From the NCBI GenBank assembly GCA_947374505.1, contig CANCCE010000002.1, forward strand, positions 1 to 36,256: DNA of 36,256 nt, written 5' to 3'. Shown in pieces: positions 6,478 to 15,842 of the stretch. A model generated the notes under the pieces. That model searched no databases. It was not told the origin of the DNA and saw only the letters and a list, made by a program, of their open reading frames with translations. Position numbers and translations under genes: made by a program. How positions within the stretch are numbered: the stretch's first letter is position 1; each line of letters begins with the position of its first letter. The DNA is from Comamonadaceae bacterium (GTDB lineage: Bacteria; Pseudomonadota; Gammaproteobacteria; Burkholderiales; Burkholderiaceae_C).

Positions 6478-7976
6478 ACACTCATAAACATAAAGCGCTC
6501 ACGTCTCCCAAAGAGGCTGCACGCTGGTTGCGGCAAAACGTCAGTGGGACCTTGGTGGCAGACAGTCGGCGCGTGAAGCCTGGTGATGGCTTTTTGGCTT
6601 GGCCCGGTGCTGCCAACGATGCGCGGCGTTTTGTGCCGGAGGTGCTGGCAGCGGGTGCGACGGCTTGTCTGGTCGAAGCGGATGGCGCACAGTTGACCGA
6701 TGACGCGCGAATCGCTACGTACAGGGGGCTCAAAAGCGCAGCAGCGCCGATTGCTGCGGCCTTCTTTTCTGAACCCAGTCTGGAGCTGTCGGTTGTTGCC
6801 GTCACAGGTACCAATGGCAAGACATCCACCGCCTGGTGGATGGCACAAGCGCTGAGCCAATTGGGTCAGCACTGTGCCGTGGTGGGTACCCTGGGCATTG
6901 GGGAACCCGGCGCGTTGGTTTTCAATGGCCTGACAACGCCCGACCCCGTGTTGTTTCAGGAACAACTGCGCTGCTTGGTCGATGAAGGTTTTGTGGCTTG
7001 TGCCGTCGAAGCTTCTTCGATTGGTATCGAAGAGCGACGGCTTGACGCGACGCAGGTGCACACGGCCGTCTTTACCAATTTCACGCAAGATCATCTCGAC
7101 TACCACGGCTCCATGGCTGCTTACTGGGCGGCCAAAGAGCAATTGTTCTACTGGCCAGGACTGCAAGCCGCGGTGGTGAATATTGACGATCAGCACGGTG
7201 CAGAATTAGCGACCGTGCTGTCAACACAGAAGCTCGATGTATGGACCGTTTCTTGCACAGGTGCGGCTCGCATCGAAGCACGTTCTATTCAGTACGGTCT
7301 CGACTCGCTGAGTTTTGAAGTGGTTGAGGGTGAGACGATTTGCCAGGTGACGGCCCCGGTCGTTGGAGATTTCAACGTCTCTAATTTGATGGGCGTGATC
7401 GGCGCATTGCGCAGTCTCGGCTTGCCGCTGAAGGCGATTGCCGCTGTCTGCGCAACACTGAGCCCGGTGCCGGGCCGCATGGAAACGCTGTCTACCGAAG
7501 CTGCACCTCTGGTCGTGATTGATTACGCGCACACACCGGACGCACTTGAAAAAACATTGCAAGCACTCAAGCCGCAAGCGCAAAGCCGCGGTGGCAAACT
7601 CTGGTGCCTGTTTGGCTGCGGTGGTGACCGTGATGCGAGCAAACGCCCTTTGATGGGTGCTGTTGCCGGCCGCCTTGCAGATTACACGGTACTGACCAGT
7701 GACAACCCACGCAGTGAAAAGGCGGGCGACATCATGGCGCAAATTCTGGCTGGCATGCCAGTGTCTGCACCCGTGCTTCAGCAGCCTGACCGGGCACTGG
7801 CCATTGCCGCTGCATTGCAGCAGGCACGGCCGCAAGACGTGGTGCTGATTGCCGGCAAAGGCCATGAAAGCTACCAAGAGATTCAAGGTGTGCGCCGGCC
7901 TTTCTCCGACCGAACTGAAGCTGAACTGGCTTTGGCGGTTTACACCAATAACGCAGGCAACGCTAACAACTCATGA
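6474..7976 (+). CDS. murE: UDP-MurNAc-L-Ala-D-Glu:meso-diaminopimelate ligase MurE
   Basis: MurE adds the third amino acid to the peptidoglycan stem peptide in the cytoplasm, using ATP. The 500-residue protein has the Mur ligase three-domain layout with the P-loop GTNGKT at 112-117 and the DNPR motif at 410-413, which specifies meso-diaminopimelate rather than lysine. The start is TTG at 6474, preceded by GAGGAG at 6463-6468, and it overlaps the ftsI stop. This is the second TTGA junction of the cluster. The end overlaps murF by four bases. Confidence 0.97.
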   Translation: MNTHKHKALTSPKEAARWLRQNVSGTLVADSRRVKPGDGFLAWPGAANDARRFVPEVLAAGATACLVEADGAQLTDDARIATYRGLKSAAAPIAAAFFSEPSLELSVVAVTGTNGKTSTAWWMAQALSQLGQHCAVVGTLGIGEPGALVFNGLTTPDPVLFQEQLRCLVDEGFVACAVEASSIGIEERRLDATQVHTAVFTNFTQDHLDYHGSMAAYWAAKEQLFYWPGLQAAVVNIDDQHGAELATVLSTQKLDVWTVSCTGAARIEARSIQYGLDSLSFEVVEGETICQVTAPVVGDFNVSNLMGVIGALRSLGLPLKAIAAVCATLSPVPGRMETLSTEAAPLVVIDYAHTPDALEKTLQALKPQAQSRGGKLWCLFGCGGDRDASKRPLMGAVAGRLADYTVLTSDNPRSEKAGDIMAQILAGMPVSAPVLQQPDRALAIAAALQQARPQDVVLIAGKGHESYQEIQGVRRPFSDRTEAELALAVYTNNAGNANNS

Positions 7977-9373
7977 TGACTTTGGCCCAGGCTCAGCAAC
8001 ACTTGCCAATGGCGACATTGGTGGGGGGGGCGGCTGTGCATTTTTCGCGCGTGCACACCGATACCCGCAGCCTGCGTGCCGGTGATTTGTTTGTGGCGCT
8101 CAAGGGCGAGCGTTTTGATGCGCATGATTTTTTAAGCCAAGCAGCGTCGCAGGGTGCGGTCGCCGCGCTGGCTGAGCATGGCTTGGCAGAAGCAGGTTTG
8201 CCGGGTCTGCAAGTGCCGGATGCCAAAGCCGCATTGGGTCAGTTGGCGGCGGCTTGGCGCACGCAGTTTTCGCTGCCTTTGATCGCAGTGACTGGCAGCA
8301 ACGGCAAGACCACCGTGACGCAAATGATCGCGTCTATCCTGCGCGCCTTCAAAGGCGAACAGGGCTTTGCCACTGAAGGCAATTTCAACAACGACATCGG
8401 CGTGCCCTTGACCTTGCTGCGTTTGCGCGCAACCCACGCTGTTGGCGTGGTCGAGCTGGGCATGAACCACCCGGGTGAAATCGCCGGTCTGGCCGCCATG
8501 ACGCAGCCGACCGTCGCGCTGGTCAACAACGCGCAGCGGGAGCATCTTGAATTCATGGCGAGTGTGGAAGCTGTGGCACGTGAAAACGGTGCTGTGCTGA
8601 GTGCATTGCCGGCAGACGGTGTCGCCGTCTTTCCCGCCGACGAGGAGTACTCACCGCTGTGGCGTGAATTGGCTGGAACCCGTCGTGTCATGACCTTTGC
8701 ACTGAGCGGCCAAGCCGATGTGACGGCCGCCGCCGAATGGACCGGCGTGCTTTGGCAAGTGACAGCACAGACGCCACTCGGCCCCGTGACTTTTGCGTTG
8801 AATGTGGCCGGGCGTCACAACGTGAAGAACAGCTTGGCGGCCACCGCTTGCGCCTTGGCAGCTGGCGTCCCTTTGAGCGCTATTGGCGCGGGACTCACGG
8901 CCTTTACGCCGGTCAAAGGCCGTTCACGCGCACTGCCACTGACGCTTGGCGGTCGTGCGCTGATCTTGATTGACGACAGCTATAACGCGAACCCGGATTC
9001 AGTCCGCGCCGCCATCGATGTGCTGGCTGAATTGCCGGCGCCGCGCTTGCTGGTGTTGGGCGACATGGGCGAGGTCGGCGACCGCGGTCCAGCATTTCAC
9101 ACAGAGATCGGCGCACATGCGCTGCACCGCGGCATTGAACAGCTGGTCTGCACTGGTGACCTGACGCGTCACGCCGCTGAGGCTTTTCCGGGCGCGCGTC
9201 ACCACCATGCGTTTGAGGCCTTGTTGGCTGACGTTCAAAAAACCTTGCCAGACTGCGCCAGTGTGCTGATCAAAGGATCGCGCTTCATGAAGATGGAGCG
9301 CGTGGTCGAGGCGATTTCGAAACAAGCTGGCGCTGATGCCACTGCCAACACAAAGGAGAACGCATGTTCTTAA
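7973..9373 (+). CDS. murF: UDP-MurNAc-tripeptide:D-alanyl-D-alanine ligase MurF
   Basis: MurF adds D-Ala-D-Ala to complete the UDP-MurNAc-pentapeptide. The 466-residue product has the P-loop GSNGKT at 108-113, the LGMNHPGEI segment and the C-terminal DDSYNANPDS and LGDMGE motifs typical of MurF. Two adjacent ATGs (7973 and 7976) are possible starts; the first gives the usual ATGA overlap with murE. A run of eight G at 8023-8030 encodes residues 17-20. The gene overlaps mraY by 10 bases. Confidence 0.97.
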   Translation: MMTLAQAQQHLPMATLVGGAAVHFSRVHTDTRSLRAGDLFVALKGERFDAHDFLSQAASQGAVAALAEHGLAEAGLPGLQVPDAKAALGQLAAAWRTQFSLPLIAVTGSNGKTTVTQMIASILRAFKGEQGFATEGNFNNDIGVPLTLLRLRATHAVGVVELGMNHPGEIAGLAAMTQPTVALVNNAQREHLEFMASVEAVARENGAVLSALPADGVAVFPADEEYSPLWRELAGTRRVMTFALSGQADVTAAAEWTGVLWQVTAQTPLGPVTFALNVAGRHNVKNSLAATACALAAGVPLSAIGAGLTAFTPVKGRSRALPLTLGGRALILIDDSYNANPDSVRAAIDVLAELPAPRLLVLGDMGEVGDRGPAFHTEIGAHALHRGIEQLVCTGDLTRHAAEAFPGARHHHAFEALLADVQKTLPDCASVLIKGSRFMKMERVVEAISKQAGADATANTKENACS

Positions 9374-10542
9374 GTCTGGCTCAGTGGCTGCAAACCTTGT
9401 CGCCTGAATTCGGGTTTTTCCGGGTTTTCCAATACCTGACCCTGCGCGCCGTCATGGCCGCACTCACAGCCTTGTTGATTGGCTTGATCGCCGGTCCGAT
9501 CGTCATTCGCCGCCTGACCGAATTGAAAATCGGCCAGCCGATCCGCGAGTACGCGATGCAGACGCACTTGAGTAAAAGCGGCACACCGACCATGGGCGGC
9601 GTGTTGATTCTGCTGGCGATTGCGATCTCGACCTTGTTGTGGGCCGACTTGAGCAACCGCTTTGTCTGGATCGTGCTGGTGGTGATGCTGGGTTTTGGCG
9701 CTATCGGCTGGGCCGACGACTGGAAAAAAGTGGTCAACAAAGATCCCGAAGGCATGCGCTCACGCGACAAATACCTCTGGCAATCGCTGATCGGGCTACT
9801 CGCCGCGTTGTACCTGGTGTTCAGCATTTCAGAAAGCTCGAACTTGCGCGTGTTCGAGCTGTTCGTGAATTGGGTCAAGTCGGGTTTTGACGTTAACTTG
9901 CCACCGCAAGCGGGATTGCTGCTGCCTTTCTTTAAATTGGTCAGTTATCCATTGGGTGTGTTTGGCTTTGTGATCCTCACCTACCTGGTGATTGTGGGAT
10001 CTAGCAACGCCGTGAATCTGACCGATGGGCTGGATGGCTTGGCCATCATGCCGGTGGTGATGGTGGGTTCAGCACTGGGCATTTTTGCGTACGTGACGGG
10101 CAGCTCGGTCTATTCCCGCTACCTGTTTTTCCCTTACATCCCGGGCGCCGGTGAACTGCTGATTTTTTGCGCTGCCATGGCGGGCGCTGGCTTGGCCTTC
10201 TTGTGGTTCAACACCCATCCGGCGCAGGTCTTCATGGGTGACGTTGGTGCGCTGGCACTCGGCGCTGCGCTCGGCACCATTGCGGTGATCGTGCGGCAGG
10301 AAATTGTGCTCGCCATCATGGGCGGCATCTTTGTGGTCGAGGCTTTGTCGGTCATGTTGCAGGTGACTTACTTCAAGTACACCAAACGCAAATACGGCAC
10401 CGGTCGGCGTATCTTGAAGATGGCGCCACTGCACCATCATTTTGAGAAAAGTGGCTGGAAAGAAACGCAAGTGGTGGTGCGCTTCTGGATCATCACCATG
10501 CTGCTCTGTCTGGTCGGTTTGTCGACCCTGAAACTGCGATGA
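9364..10542 (+). CDS. mraY: Phospho-MurNAc-pentapeptide transferase MraY
   Basis: MraY transfers phospho-MurNAc-pentapeptide from UDP to undecaprenyl phosphate, making lipid I in the inner membrane. The 392-residue protein is strongly hydrophobic with about ten membrane segments. It carries the conserved GWADDWKK (acidic pair), NAVNLTDGLDGLA, FLWFNTHPAQVFMGD and MAPLHHHFE motifs. It is slightly longer than E. coli MraY (360) because of extra residues in a loop after LLAALYLVF. It overlaps both murF and murD. Confidence 0.98.
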   Translation: MFLSLAQWLQTLSPEFGFFRVFQYLTLRAVMAALTALLIGLIAGPIVIRRLTELKIGQPIREYAMQTHLSKSGTPTMGGVLILLAIAISTLLWADLSNRFVWIVLVVMLGFGAIGWADDWKKVVNKDPEGMRSRDKYLWQSLIGLLAALYLVFSISESSNLRVFELFVNWVKSGFDVNLPPQAGLLLPFFKLVSYPLGVFGFVILTYLVIVGSSNAVNLTDGLDGLAIMPVVMVGSALGIFAYVTGSSVYSRYLFFPYIPGAGELLIFCAAMAGAGLAFLWFNTHPAQVFMGDVGALALGAALGTIAVIVRQEIVLAIMGGIFVVEALSVMLQVTYFKYTKRKYGTGRRILKMAPLHHHFEKSGWKETQVVVRFWIITMLLCLVGLSTLKLR

Positions 10543-12116
10543 AAAATCTCGCAAATCAACATGTCTTGGTGCTGGGGCTCGGCGTGTCCGGCTTGGCACT
10601 GGCACGTTGGTGCGCGCGTCATGGCAGCCGCGTGACAGTCGCCGACACTCGGGCAGCTCCGCCGCAGTTGGCAGCCTTGCAGCAAGAGTGGCCAACGGTG
10701 ACATTTGTCGCCGGTGATTTCGCCGAGCTGATGAACCGAGGCGAGCACTTCGATGTGATGTTGCGCAGCCCCGGCTTGTCGCCCGCTGAGATCGCACCCG
10801 TGCAGCAAGCCGCTAAAGAGCAGGGCGTGGCTGTGGGGAATGAACTCAGCTTGTTTGCGGAAGCGCTGCGAGAGCTGGGCGAAGAAGATGTGAATACAGA
10901 AACGCCTGAGGTCGAACCGCAAAACGAATCTGAAGCGACAGCTGAGCCGCCTGCGGCGTCTACTCGCAAGCTCCCCTATCGTCCGAAAGTCATCGCCATC
11001 ACCGGCACCAATGGCAAAACAACCGTCACCTCACTGACCGGGCAACTGGTGCAGCGCGCCGGCAAAAGCGTCGCGGTCGCCGGCAATATCGGGCCCACAC
11101 TGCTCGACACCTTGCAGACCTGCATAGACACTGACGCGTTGCCGGATGTGTGGGTGCTGGAGCTGTCAAGCTTTCAGCTGGATGAAGTGACTGGCTTTGA
11201 GCCGAGTGTGGCGACGGTCTTGAACATCAGTCAAGACCATCTTGACTGGCACGGCTCCATGGCCGCCTACGTGCGCGCCAAGTCAGCCATTTATGGGCAC
11301 AGTGGCTTCATGTTGTTGAACCGCGATGACCCCCAGGTCATGGCCGTTGTCCCGCCGCTGGTCAAGGGTAAACAGCTGCGTCCGCTTCAAACTTTTGGCG
11401 CTGATGTGCCGCAAAGTCCTGGCGACTACGGCATTGAAACTGTCAATGGCATGGCTTGGTTGGTGCGTGCGGCAGAAGCCGACGAGACCATCAAGCGTCG
11501 GCGTGACGAAGACATCCCTGTCTATGTGCAGCGATTGATGCCGGTTGATGCTTTGCATATTCGCGGTCGTCACAATGCCACCAATGCGCTGGCTGCCTTG
11601 GGCTTGGCGAATGCCATCGGCTGCACCATGGCACCGTTGTTGCACGGCCTGCGCGACTACCGCGGTGAGCCGCACCGGCTCGAGTCGGTCGCCGTGGTCA
11701 ATGAGGTTGAATACTTTGACGACAGCAAAGGCACCAACGTCGGTGCCACCGTTGCTGCTCTGAATGGCTTGGGTCCGGACCGCCGTCTGGTGTTGATCTT
11801 GGGCGGTGAAGGCAAGGGGCAAGACTTTACGCCGCTGGCTGAGCCGGTGGCGCGCTATGCACGCGCCGTGGTGCTGATCGGGCGCGATGCGCCTTTGATT
11901 CAAGCCGCGATCGAAGACTCCGGTGTTGACATGCTGTCTGCCGATTCGATGTCGGCCGCGGTTGATCTTGCAGCCAGCGCGGCACAAGCCGGCGACGCCG
12001 TGCTGATGTCGCCGGCCTGCGCCAGCTTCGACATGTTCGACAACTATGGCCACCGGGCTCAGGTGTTTTGTGATGCGGTCCAAGCGCTGGCACTGGACGC
12101 GGGGGCTGTCATATGA
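10539..12116 (+). CDS. murD: UDP-MurNAc-L-Ala:D-glutamate ligase MurD
   Basis: MurD adds D-glutamate to UDP-MurNAc-L-Ala. The 525-residue protein has a Rossmann-like N-terminal domain beginning VLVLGLGVSGLALARW, the P-loop GTNGKT at 156-161, and the HRLE and DDSKGTN motifs. It is about 85 residues longer than E. coli MurD (438). Most of the excess is an acidic Glu/Pro/Ala stretch at about residues 110-146, just before the ATP-binding domain, plus a charged insertion near residues 315-330. Start ATGA overlaps mraY; the end overlaps ftsW. Confidence 0.97.
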   Translation: MKNLANQHVLVLGLGVSGLALARWCARHGSRVTVADTRAAPPQLAALQQEWPTVTFVAGDFAELMNRGEHFDVMLRSPGLSPAEIAPVQQAAKEQGVAVGNELSLFAEALRELGEEDVNTETPEVEPQNESEATAEPPAASTRKLPYRPKVIAITGTNGKTTVTSLTGQLVQRAGKSVAVAGNIGPTLLDTLQTCIDTDALPDVWVLELSSFQLDEVTGFEPSVATVLNISQDHLDWHGSMAAYVRAKSAIYGHSGFMLLNRDDPQVMAVVPPLVKGKQLRPLQTFGADVPQSPGDYGIETVNGMAWLVRAAEADETIKRRRDEDIPVYVQRLMPVDALHIRGRHNATNALAALGLANAIGCTMAPLLHGLRDYRGEPHRLESVAVVNEVEYFDDSKGTNVGATVAALNGLGPDRRLVLILGGEGKGQDFTPLAEPVARYARAVVLIGRDAPLIQAAIEDSGVDMLSADSMSAAVDLAASAAQAGDAVLMSPACASFDMFDNYGHRAQVFCDAVQALALDAGAVI

Positions 12117-13357
12117 GTATCAGCGCACGTCTGGTGGGCTGGTTTGGTGTGCCGCAGGACGGCCATGAGAAGCTGCCTGTTCGGACCAGTCTGGATCGAA
12201 TCAGCAACTCAGCACCCGTGCGCTTGCTTGGCTTTGACCAAGCCCTGGTGGGTGTCACGCTGGCACTCGTGCTGTGGGGCTTGATCATGGTGTATTCGGC
12301 CTCTATTGCGATGCCTGACAACCCCAGGTTCTCACGCTACGCCCACAACCACTTTTTAATTCGACACATTCTGTCAGTGTGCTTGGCACTGGCCGTGGCC
12401 TTTGTGACATTTCAAGTGCCACTGTCAGCATGGGAGAAATTTGCACCCTGGCTGTTCATTGGCTCATTGGTGCTGTTGTGTCTGGTGCTGCTGCCGTTCA
12501 TTGGCAAGGGTGTGAATGGCGCGCGCCGCTGGATCTCACTGGGGTTCATGAATTTTCAACCGTCTGAACTGGCCAAGTTTGCGGTCTTGATCTATGCCGC
12601 CGACTACATGGTCCGCAAGATGGACGTCAAGGAGCGTTTCTTCCGCGCTGTCCTGCCGATGGCTGCAGCCGTGGCGGTGGTTGGTGTTTTGCTGCTGGCC
12701 GAACCTGACATGGGTGCCTTCATGGTGATCTCGGTCATCGCTATGGGTATCCTCTTTTTAGGCGGCGTCAACGCGCGTATGTTCTTCGTGATTTCTACCG
12801 TCGTCGTGATTGCCTTTAGCCTGATGGTGGCACTCAGTGAATGGCGGCGTGAACGAATATTTGCCTATCTCGATCCGTGGGATGCCAAGCACGCTCTCGG
12901 CAAGGGTTATCAGTTGTCGCATTCACTGATTGCTTTTGGCCGCGGTGAATTCTTTGGTGTCGGGCTGGGGGGCAGCGTTGAAAAACTGCACTGGTTGCCA
13001 GAAGCGCACACCGACTTTTTGCTGGCGGTGATTGGTGAAGAGTTTGGCTTACTCGGTGTACTTGTTTTGCTGGGTCTGTTCTTGTGGCTGACGCGCCGCA
13101 TCATCCACATCGGCCGCCAGTCGATTGCGCTCGACCGTTTGTTCGCCGGTCTGGTGGCGCAAGGGGTTGGCATTTGGATCGGCTTTCAGGCCTTCATCAA
13201 CATGGGCGTGAATCTGGGTGCGTTGCCGACCAAGGGATTGACCTTGCCGCTGATGAGTTATGGCGGGTCTGCGATTTTGATGAATCTGGTGGCGTTGGCT
13301 GTGGTGTTGCGCATTGATTATGAAAATCGCGTGCTGATGCGGGGGGGCCGGCTATGA
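12113..13357 (+). CDS. ftsW: Peptidoglycan glycosyltransferase FtsW
   Basis: FtsW is the SEDS-family polymerase that elongates septal glycan strands from lipid II, paired with FtsI. The 414-residue membrane protein has about ten predicted segments after a cytoplasmic N-terminus of roughly 45 residues. It has the SEDS motifs NGARRWISLG, FQPSELAKFA, LLAEPDMGAFMV and the C-terminal LPTKGLTLPLMSYGGSA (17 residues). It overlaps murD and murG by four bases each. Confidence 0.97.
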   Translation: MSISARLVGWFGVPQDGHEKLPVRTSLDRISNSAPVRLLGFDQALVGVTLALVLWGLIMVYSASIAMPDNPRFSRYAHNHFLIRHILSVCLALAVAFVTFQVPLSAWEKFAPWLFIGSLVLLCLVLLPFIGKGVNGARRWISLGFMNFQPSELAKFAVLIYAADYMVRKMDVKERFFRAVLPMAAAVAVVGVLLLAEPDMGAFMVISVIAMGILFLGGVNARMFFVISTVVVIAFSLMVALSEWRRERIFAYLDPWDAKHALGKGYQLSHSLIAFGRGEFFGVGLGGSVEKLHWLPEAHTDFLLAVIGEEFGLLGVLVLLGLFLWLTRRIIHIGRQSIALDRLFAGLVAQGVGIWIGFQAFINMGVNLGALPTKGLTLPLMSYGGSAILMNLVALAVVLRIDYENRVLMRGGRL

Positions 13358-14436
13358 CGCGTCTTCACACTGCCCTCGTCATGGCCGGCGGCACCGGCGG
13401 GCATATTTTCCCGGGTCTGGCTGTCGCTGAAGCCTTGCGCGAGCGCGGCTGGCAGGTGCACTGGTTGGGCGGTAAAGGCCGCGTCGGTCGGCCGAGCATG
13501 GAAAGCCAGCTGGTGCCAGCGCAAGGGTTCGCATTTGAATCGATTGATTTTTCAGGCGTTCGCGGCAAAGGCCTACTCACGCTGCTCCTGCTGCCGCTGC
13601 GTTTGTTGCAGGCCTTTTGGCAAAGTCTTCAAGTTGTGCGCCGTGTCAAACCCGATGTGGTCATCGGCTTGGGCGGTTACGTCAGTTTTCCGGGCGGCAT
13701 GATGGCGGTGCTGCTGGGCAAGCCGCTGATCTTGCATGAGCAAAATTCAGTCGCCGGCATGGCCAACCGCGTGCTCGCGGGTGTGGCGGACCGGATCTTC
13801 ACGGCCTTTCCGAAGGTCTTCAAAAAAGCTGAGTGGGTGGGCAATCCGTTGCGCACAGCTTTCACGCAACACGCTGAACCGGCTCTGCGTTTCACCGGCC
13901 GCAGCGGACCACTCAAGTTGTTGGTGGTCGGTGGCAGTTTGGGTGCGCGGGCGCTGAACGAGTTAGTGCCAAAAGCGTTGGGGCTGATGAGTGAGGCCAG
14001 TCGCCCGCAAGTGGTGCATCAAAGTGGCACTCAACAGATTGAAGCATTGCGCAGCAACTATGCCCAAGCCGGCGTGGTGGCCGAGTTGACGCCTTTCATT
14101 GACGACACGGCGCAAGCCTTTGCCGATGCAGACCTCGTCATTGGCCGCGCTGGCGCTAGCACCGTGACTGAAATTGCAGCGGTGGGCGCAGCGGCTCTGT
14201 TCGTACCTTTCCCAGCCGCTGTGGATGACCACCAGACCCTCAATGCCCGCTTTTTAGTCGAGGCTGGCGGCGGTTGGTTGATCCAGCAGTCGGACTTGAC
14301 GCCAGAGGGCTTGGCGGGCTTGCTGCAGACCATGACGCGGGCCAATCTCTTAGAGCGGGCTGAGGCCGCATATCAAATGAAAAAGATCAATGCCACGGCG
14401 AGTGTCGTTGCGGCCTGTGAGGAATTGGCTCGATGA
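13354..14436 (+). CDS. murG: UDP-GlcNAc:lipid I N-acetylglucosaminyltransferase MurG
   Basis: MurG makes lipid II by adding GlcNAc to lipid I on the cytoplasmic membrane face. The 360-residue GT28 protein has the GGTGGH motif at residues 12-17, GLGGYVSFPGG, HEQNSVAGMANR (acceptor domain) and the nucleotide-sugar site GRAGASTVTE followed by PFPAAVDDHQTLNA. Length equals that of E. coli MurG (355). It starts at the ATGA overlap with ftsW, next to a run of seven G at 13341-13347. Confidence 0.98.
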   Translation: MTRLHTALVMAGGTGGHIFPGLAVAEALRERGWQVHWLGGKGRVGRPSMESQLVPAQGFAFESIDFSGVRGKGLLTLLLLPLRLLQAFWQSLQVVRRVKPDVVIGLGGYVSFPGGMMAVLLGKPLILHEQNSVAGMANRVLAGVADRIFTAFPKVFKKAEWVGNPLRTAFTQHAEPALRFTGRSGPLKLLVVGGSLGARALNELVPKALGLMSEASRPQVVHQSGTQQIEALRSNYAQAGVVAELTPFIDDTAQAFADADLVIGRAGASTVTEIAAVGAAALFVPFPAAVDDHQTLNARFLVEAGGGWLIQQSDLTPEGLAGLLQTMTRANLLERAEAAYQMKKINATASVVAACEELAR

Positions 14437-15842
14437 AGCACGCGGTTAACAATATTCACTTCATCGGCATCGGTGGTTCCGGCATGTCCGGCATTGCCGA
14501 AGTGCTGCACAACCTCGGGTATGTGATTTCCGGCTCCGACTTGGCTGACAGCGCGACGCTGCGACGCCTCGCCAGTTTGGGTATCAAAACCTATCTCGGC
14601 CACGCTGCCAGCAACCTGACCAGTGTCGATGCCGTGGTCACTTCGACGGCTGTGCGGGCAGACAACCCGGAAGTTCTGGCCGCTCGCGAAAAACGCATTC
14701 CGGTGGTGCCGCGCGCCCTGATGTTGGCCGAATTAATGCGTCTTAAACGCGGTATCGCGATTGCGGGTACGCACGGAAAAACCACCACCACCAGTCTGGT
14801 CGCCAGCGTGCTGGCTGAAGCCGGACTGGACCCCACCTATGTGATTGGCGGTCGTCTGAACAGCGCCGGCACCAATGCAAAATTAGGTTCCGGCGACTAC
14901 ATCGTGGTCGAAGCCGACGAATCCGATGCTTCGTTTTTGAACCTGCTGCCCGTGATGGCGGTGGTCACCAACATTGACGCTGACCACATGGAAACCTATG
15001 GTCACGACTTTGGCAAGCTGAAGGCGGCCTTTGTTGACTTTTTGCACCGTATGCCTTTTTACGGCACAGCGATTTTGTGTTCAGACGATGCTGCTGTCTG
15101 CGACATCATTCCGCAGGTCTCGTGCCCGGTCACCAGCTACGGCTTCAATGCAGGCGCGCAAGTGCGCGCCGTCGATGTACGCCATGTCAATGGCCAAATG
15201 CATTTCACCGTGCAACGCCGTAACGGCGTCACGATGCCAGACATGCCGGTGGTGCTGAACTTGCCCGGTGAACACAACGTGTTGAATGCGCTGTCAGCGA
15301 TTGCGGTGGCGGTGGAGCTGGATATTCCGGACGCTGCGGTGCAAAAAGCGCTGGCTGAATTCAATGGCGTGGGCCGACGTTTTCAGCGTTACGGTGAAGC
15401 GCCTGCCGCTGCGGGTGGGCACTTCACGCTGATTGACGACTACGGCCATCACCCGGTCGAAATGGCTGCCACGCTGGCTGCAGCGCGTGGCGCCTTTCCG
15501 GGCCGGCGTTTGGTGCTGGCTTTTCAACCGCATCGTTTCAGCCGCACACGCGATTGTTTTGAAGACTTCGTCAAGGTCATTAGCCAAGCCGATGCACTGC
15601 TGCTGGCAGAGGTTTATGCAGCGGGTGAGGCGCCCATTGTGGCGGCGGACGGTCGAGCCTTGACCCGTGCTTTGCGCATGGCCGGAAAGATTGAACCGGT
15701 GTTTGTCGATGCCATCGATGCCATGCCGCAAGCGATTTTGGATCTTGCGCAAGCCGGTGATGTGGTGGTTTGCATGGGTGCCGGCTCCATCGGTCTGGTT
15801 CCCGGCAAGGTCATGGCCATGGGAGCTGCTCATGCGCATTGA
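14433..15842 (+). CDS. murC: UDP-MurNAc:L-alanine ligase MurC
   Basis: MurC adds L-alanine as the first residue of the stem peptide. The 469-residue protein opens with the MurC-type HFIGIGGSGMSGIAEVL, has the P-loop GTHGKT at 112-117 (the H is characteristic of MurC), EADESDASFL, and DDYGHHPVE in the C-terminal part. It starts at the overlap with murG. Its last 11 bases overlap the ddlB start. Confidence 0.98.
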   Translation: MKHAVNNIHFIGIGGSGMSGIAEVLHNLGYVISGSDLADSATLRRLASLGIKTYLGHAASNLTSVDAVVTSTAVRADNPEVLAAREKRIPVVPRALMLAELMRLKRGIAIAGTHGKTTTTSLVASVLAEAGLDPTYVIGGRLNSAGTNAKLGSGDYIVVEADESDASFLNLLPVMAVVTNIDADHMETYGHDFGKLKAAFVDFLHRMPFYGTAILCSDDAAVCDIIPQVSCPVTSYGFNAGAQVRAVDVRHVNGQMHFTVQRRNGVTMPDMPVVLNLPGEHNVLNALSAIAVAVELDIPDAAVQKALAEFNGVGRRFQRYGEAPAAAGGHFTLIDDYGHHPVEMAATLAAARGAFPGRRLVLAFQPHRFSRTRDCFEDFVKVISQADALLLAEVYAAGEAPIVAADGRALTRALRMAGKIEPVFVDAIDAMPQAILDLAQAGDVVVCMGAGSIGLVPGKVMAMGAAHAH

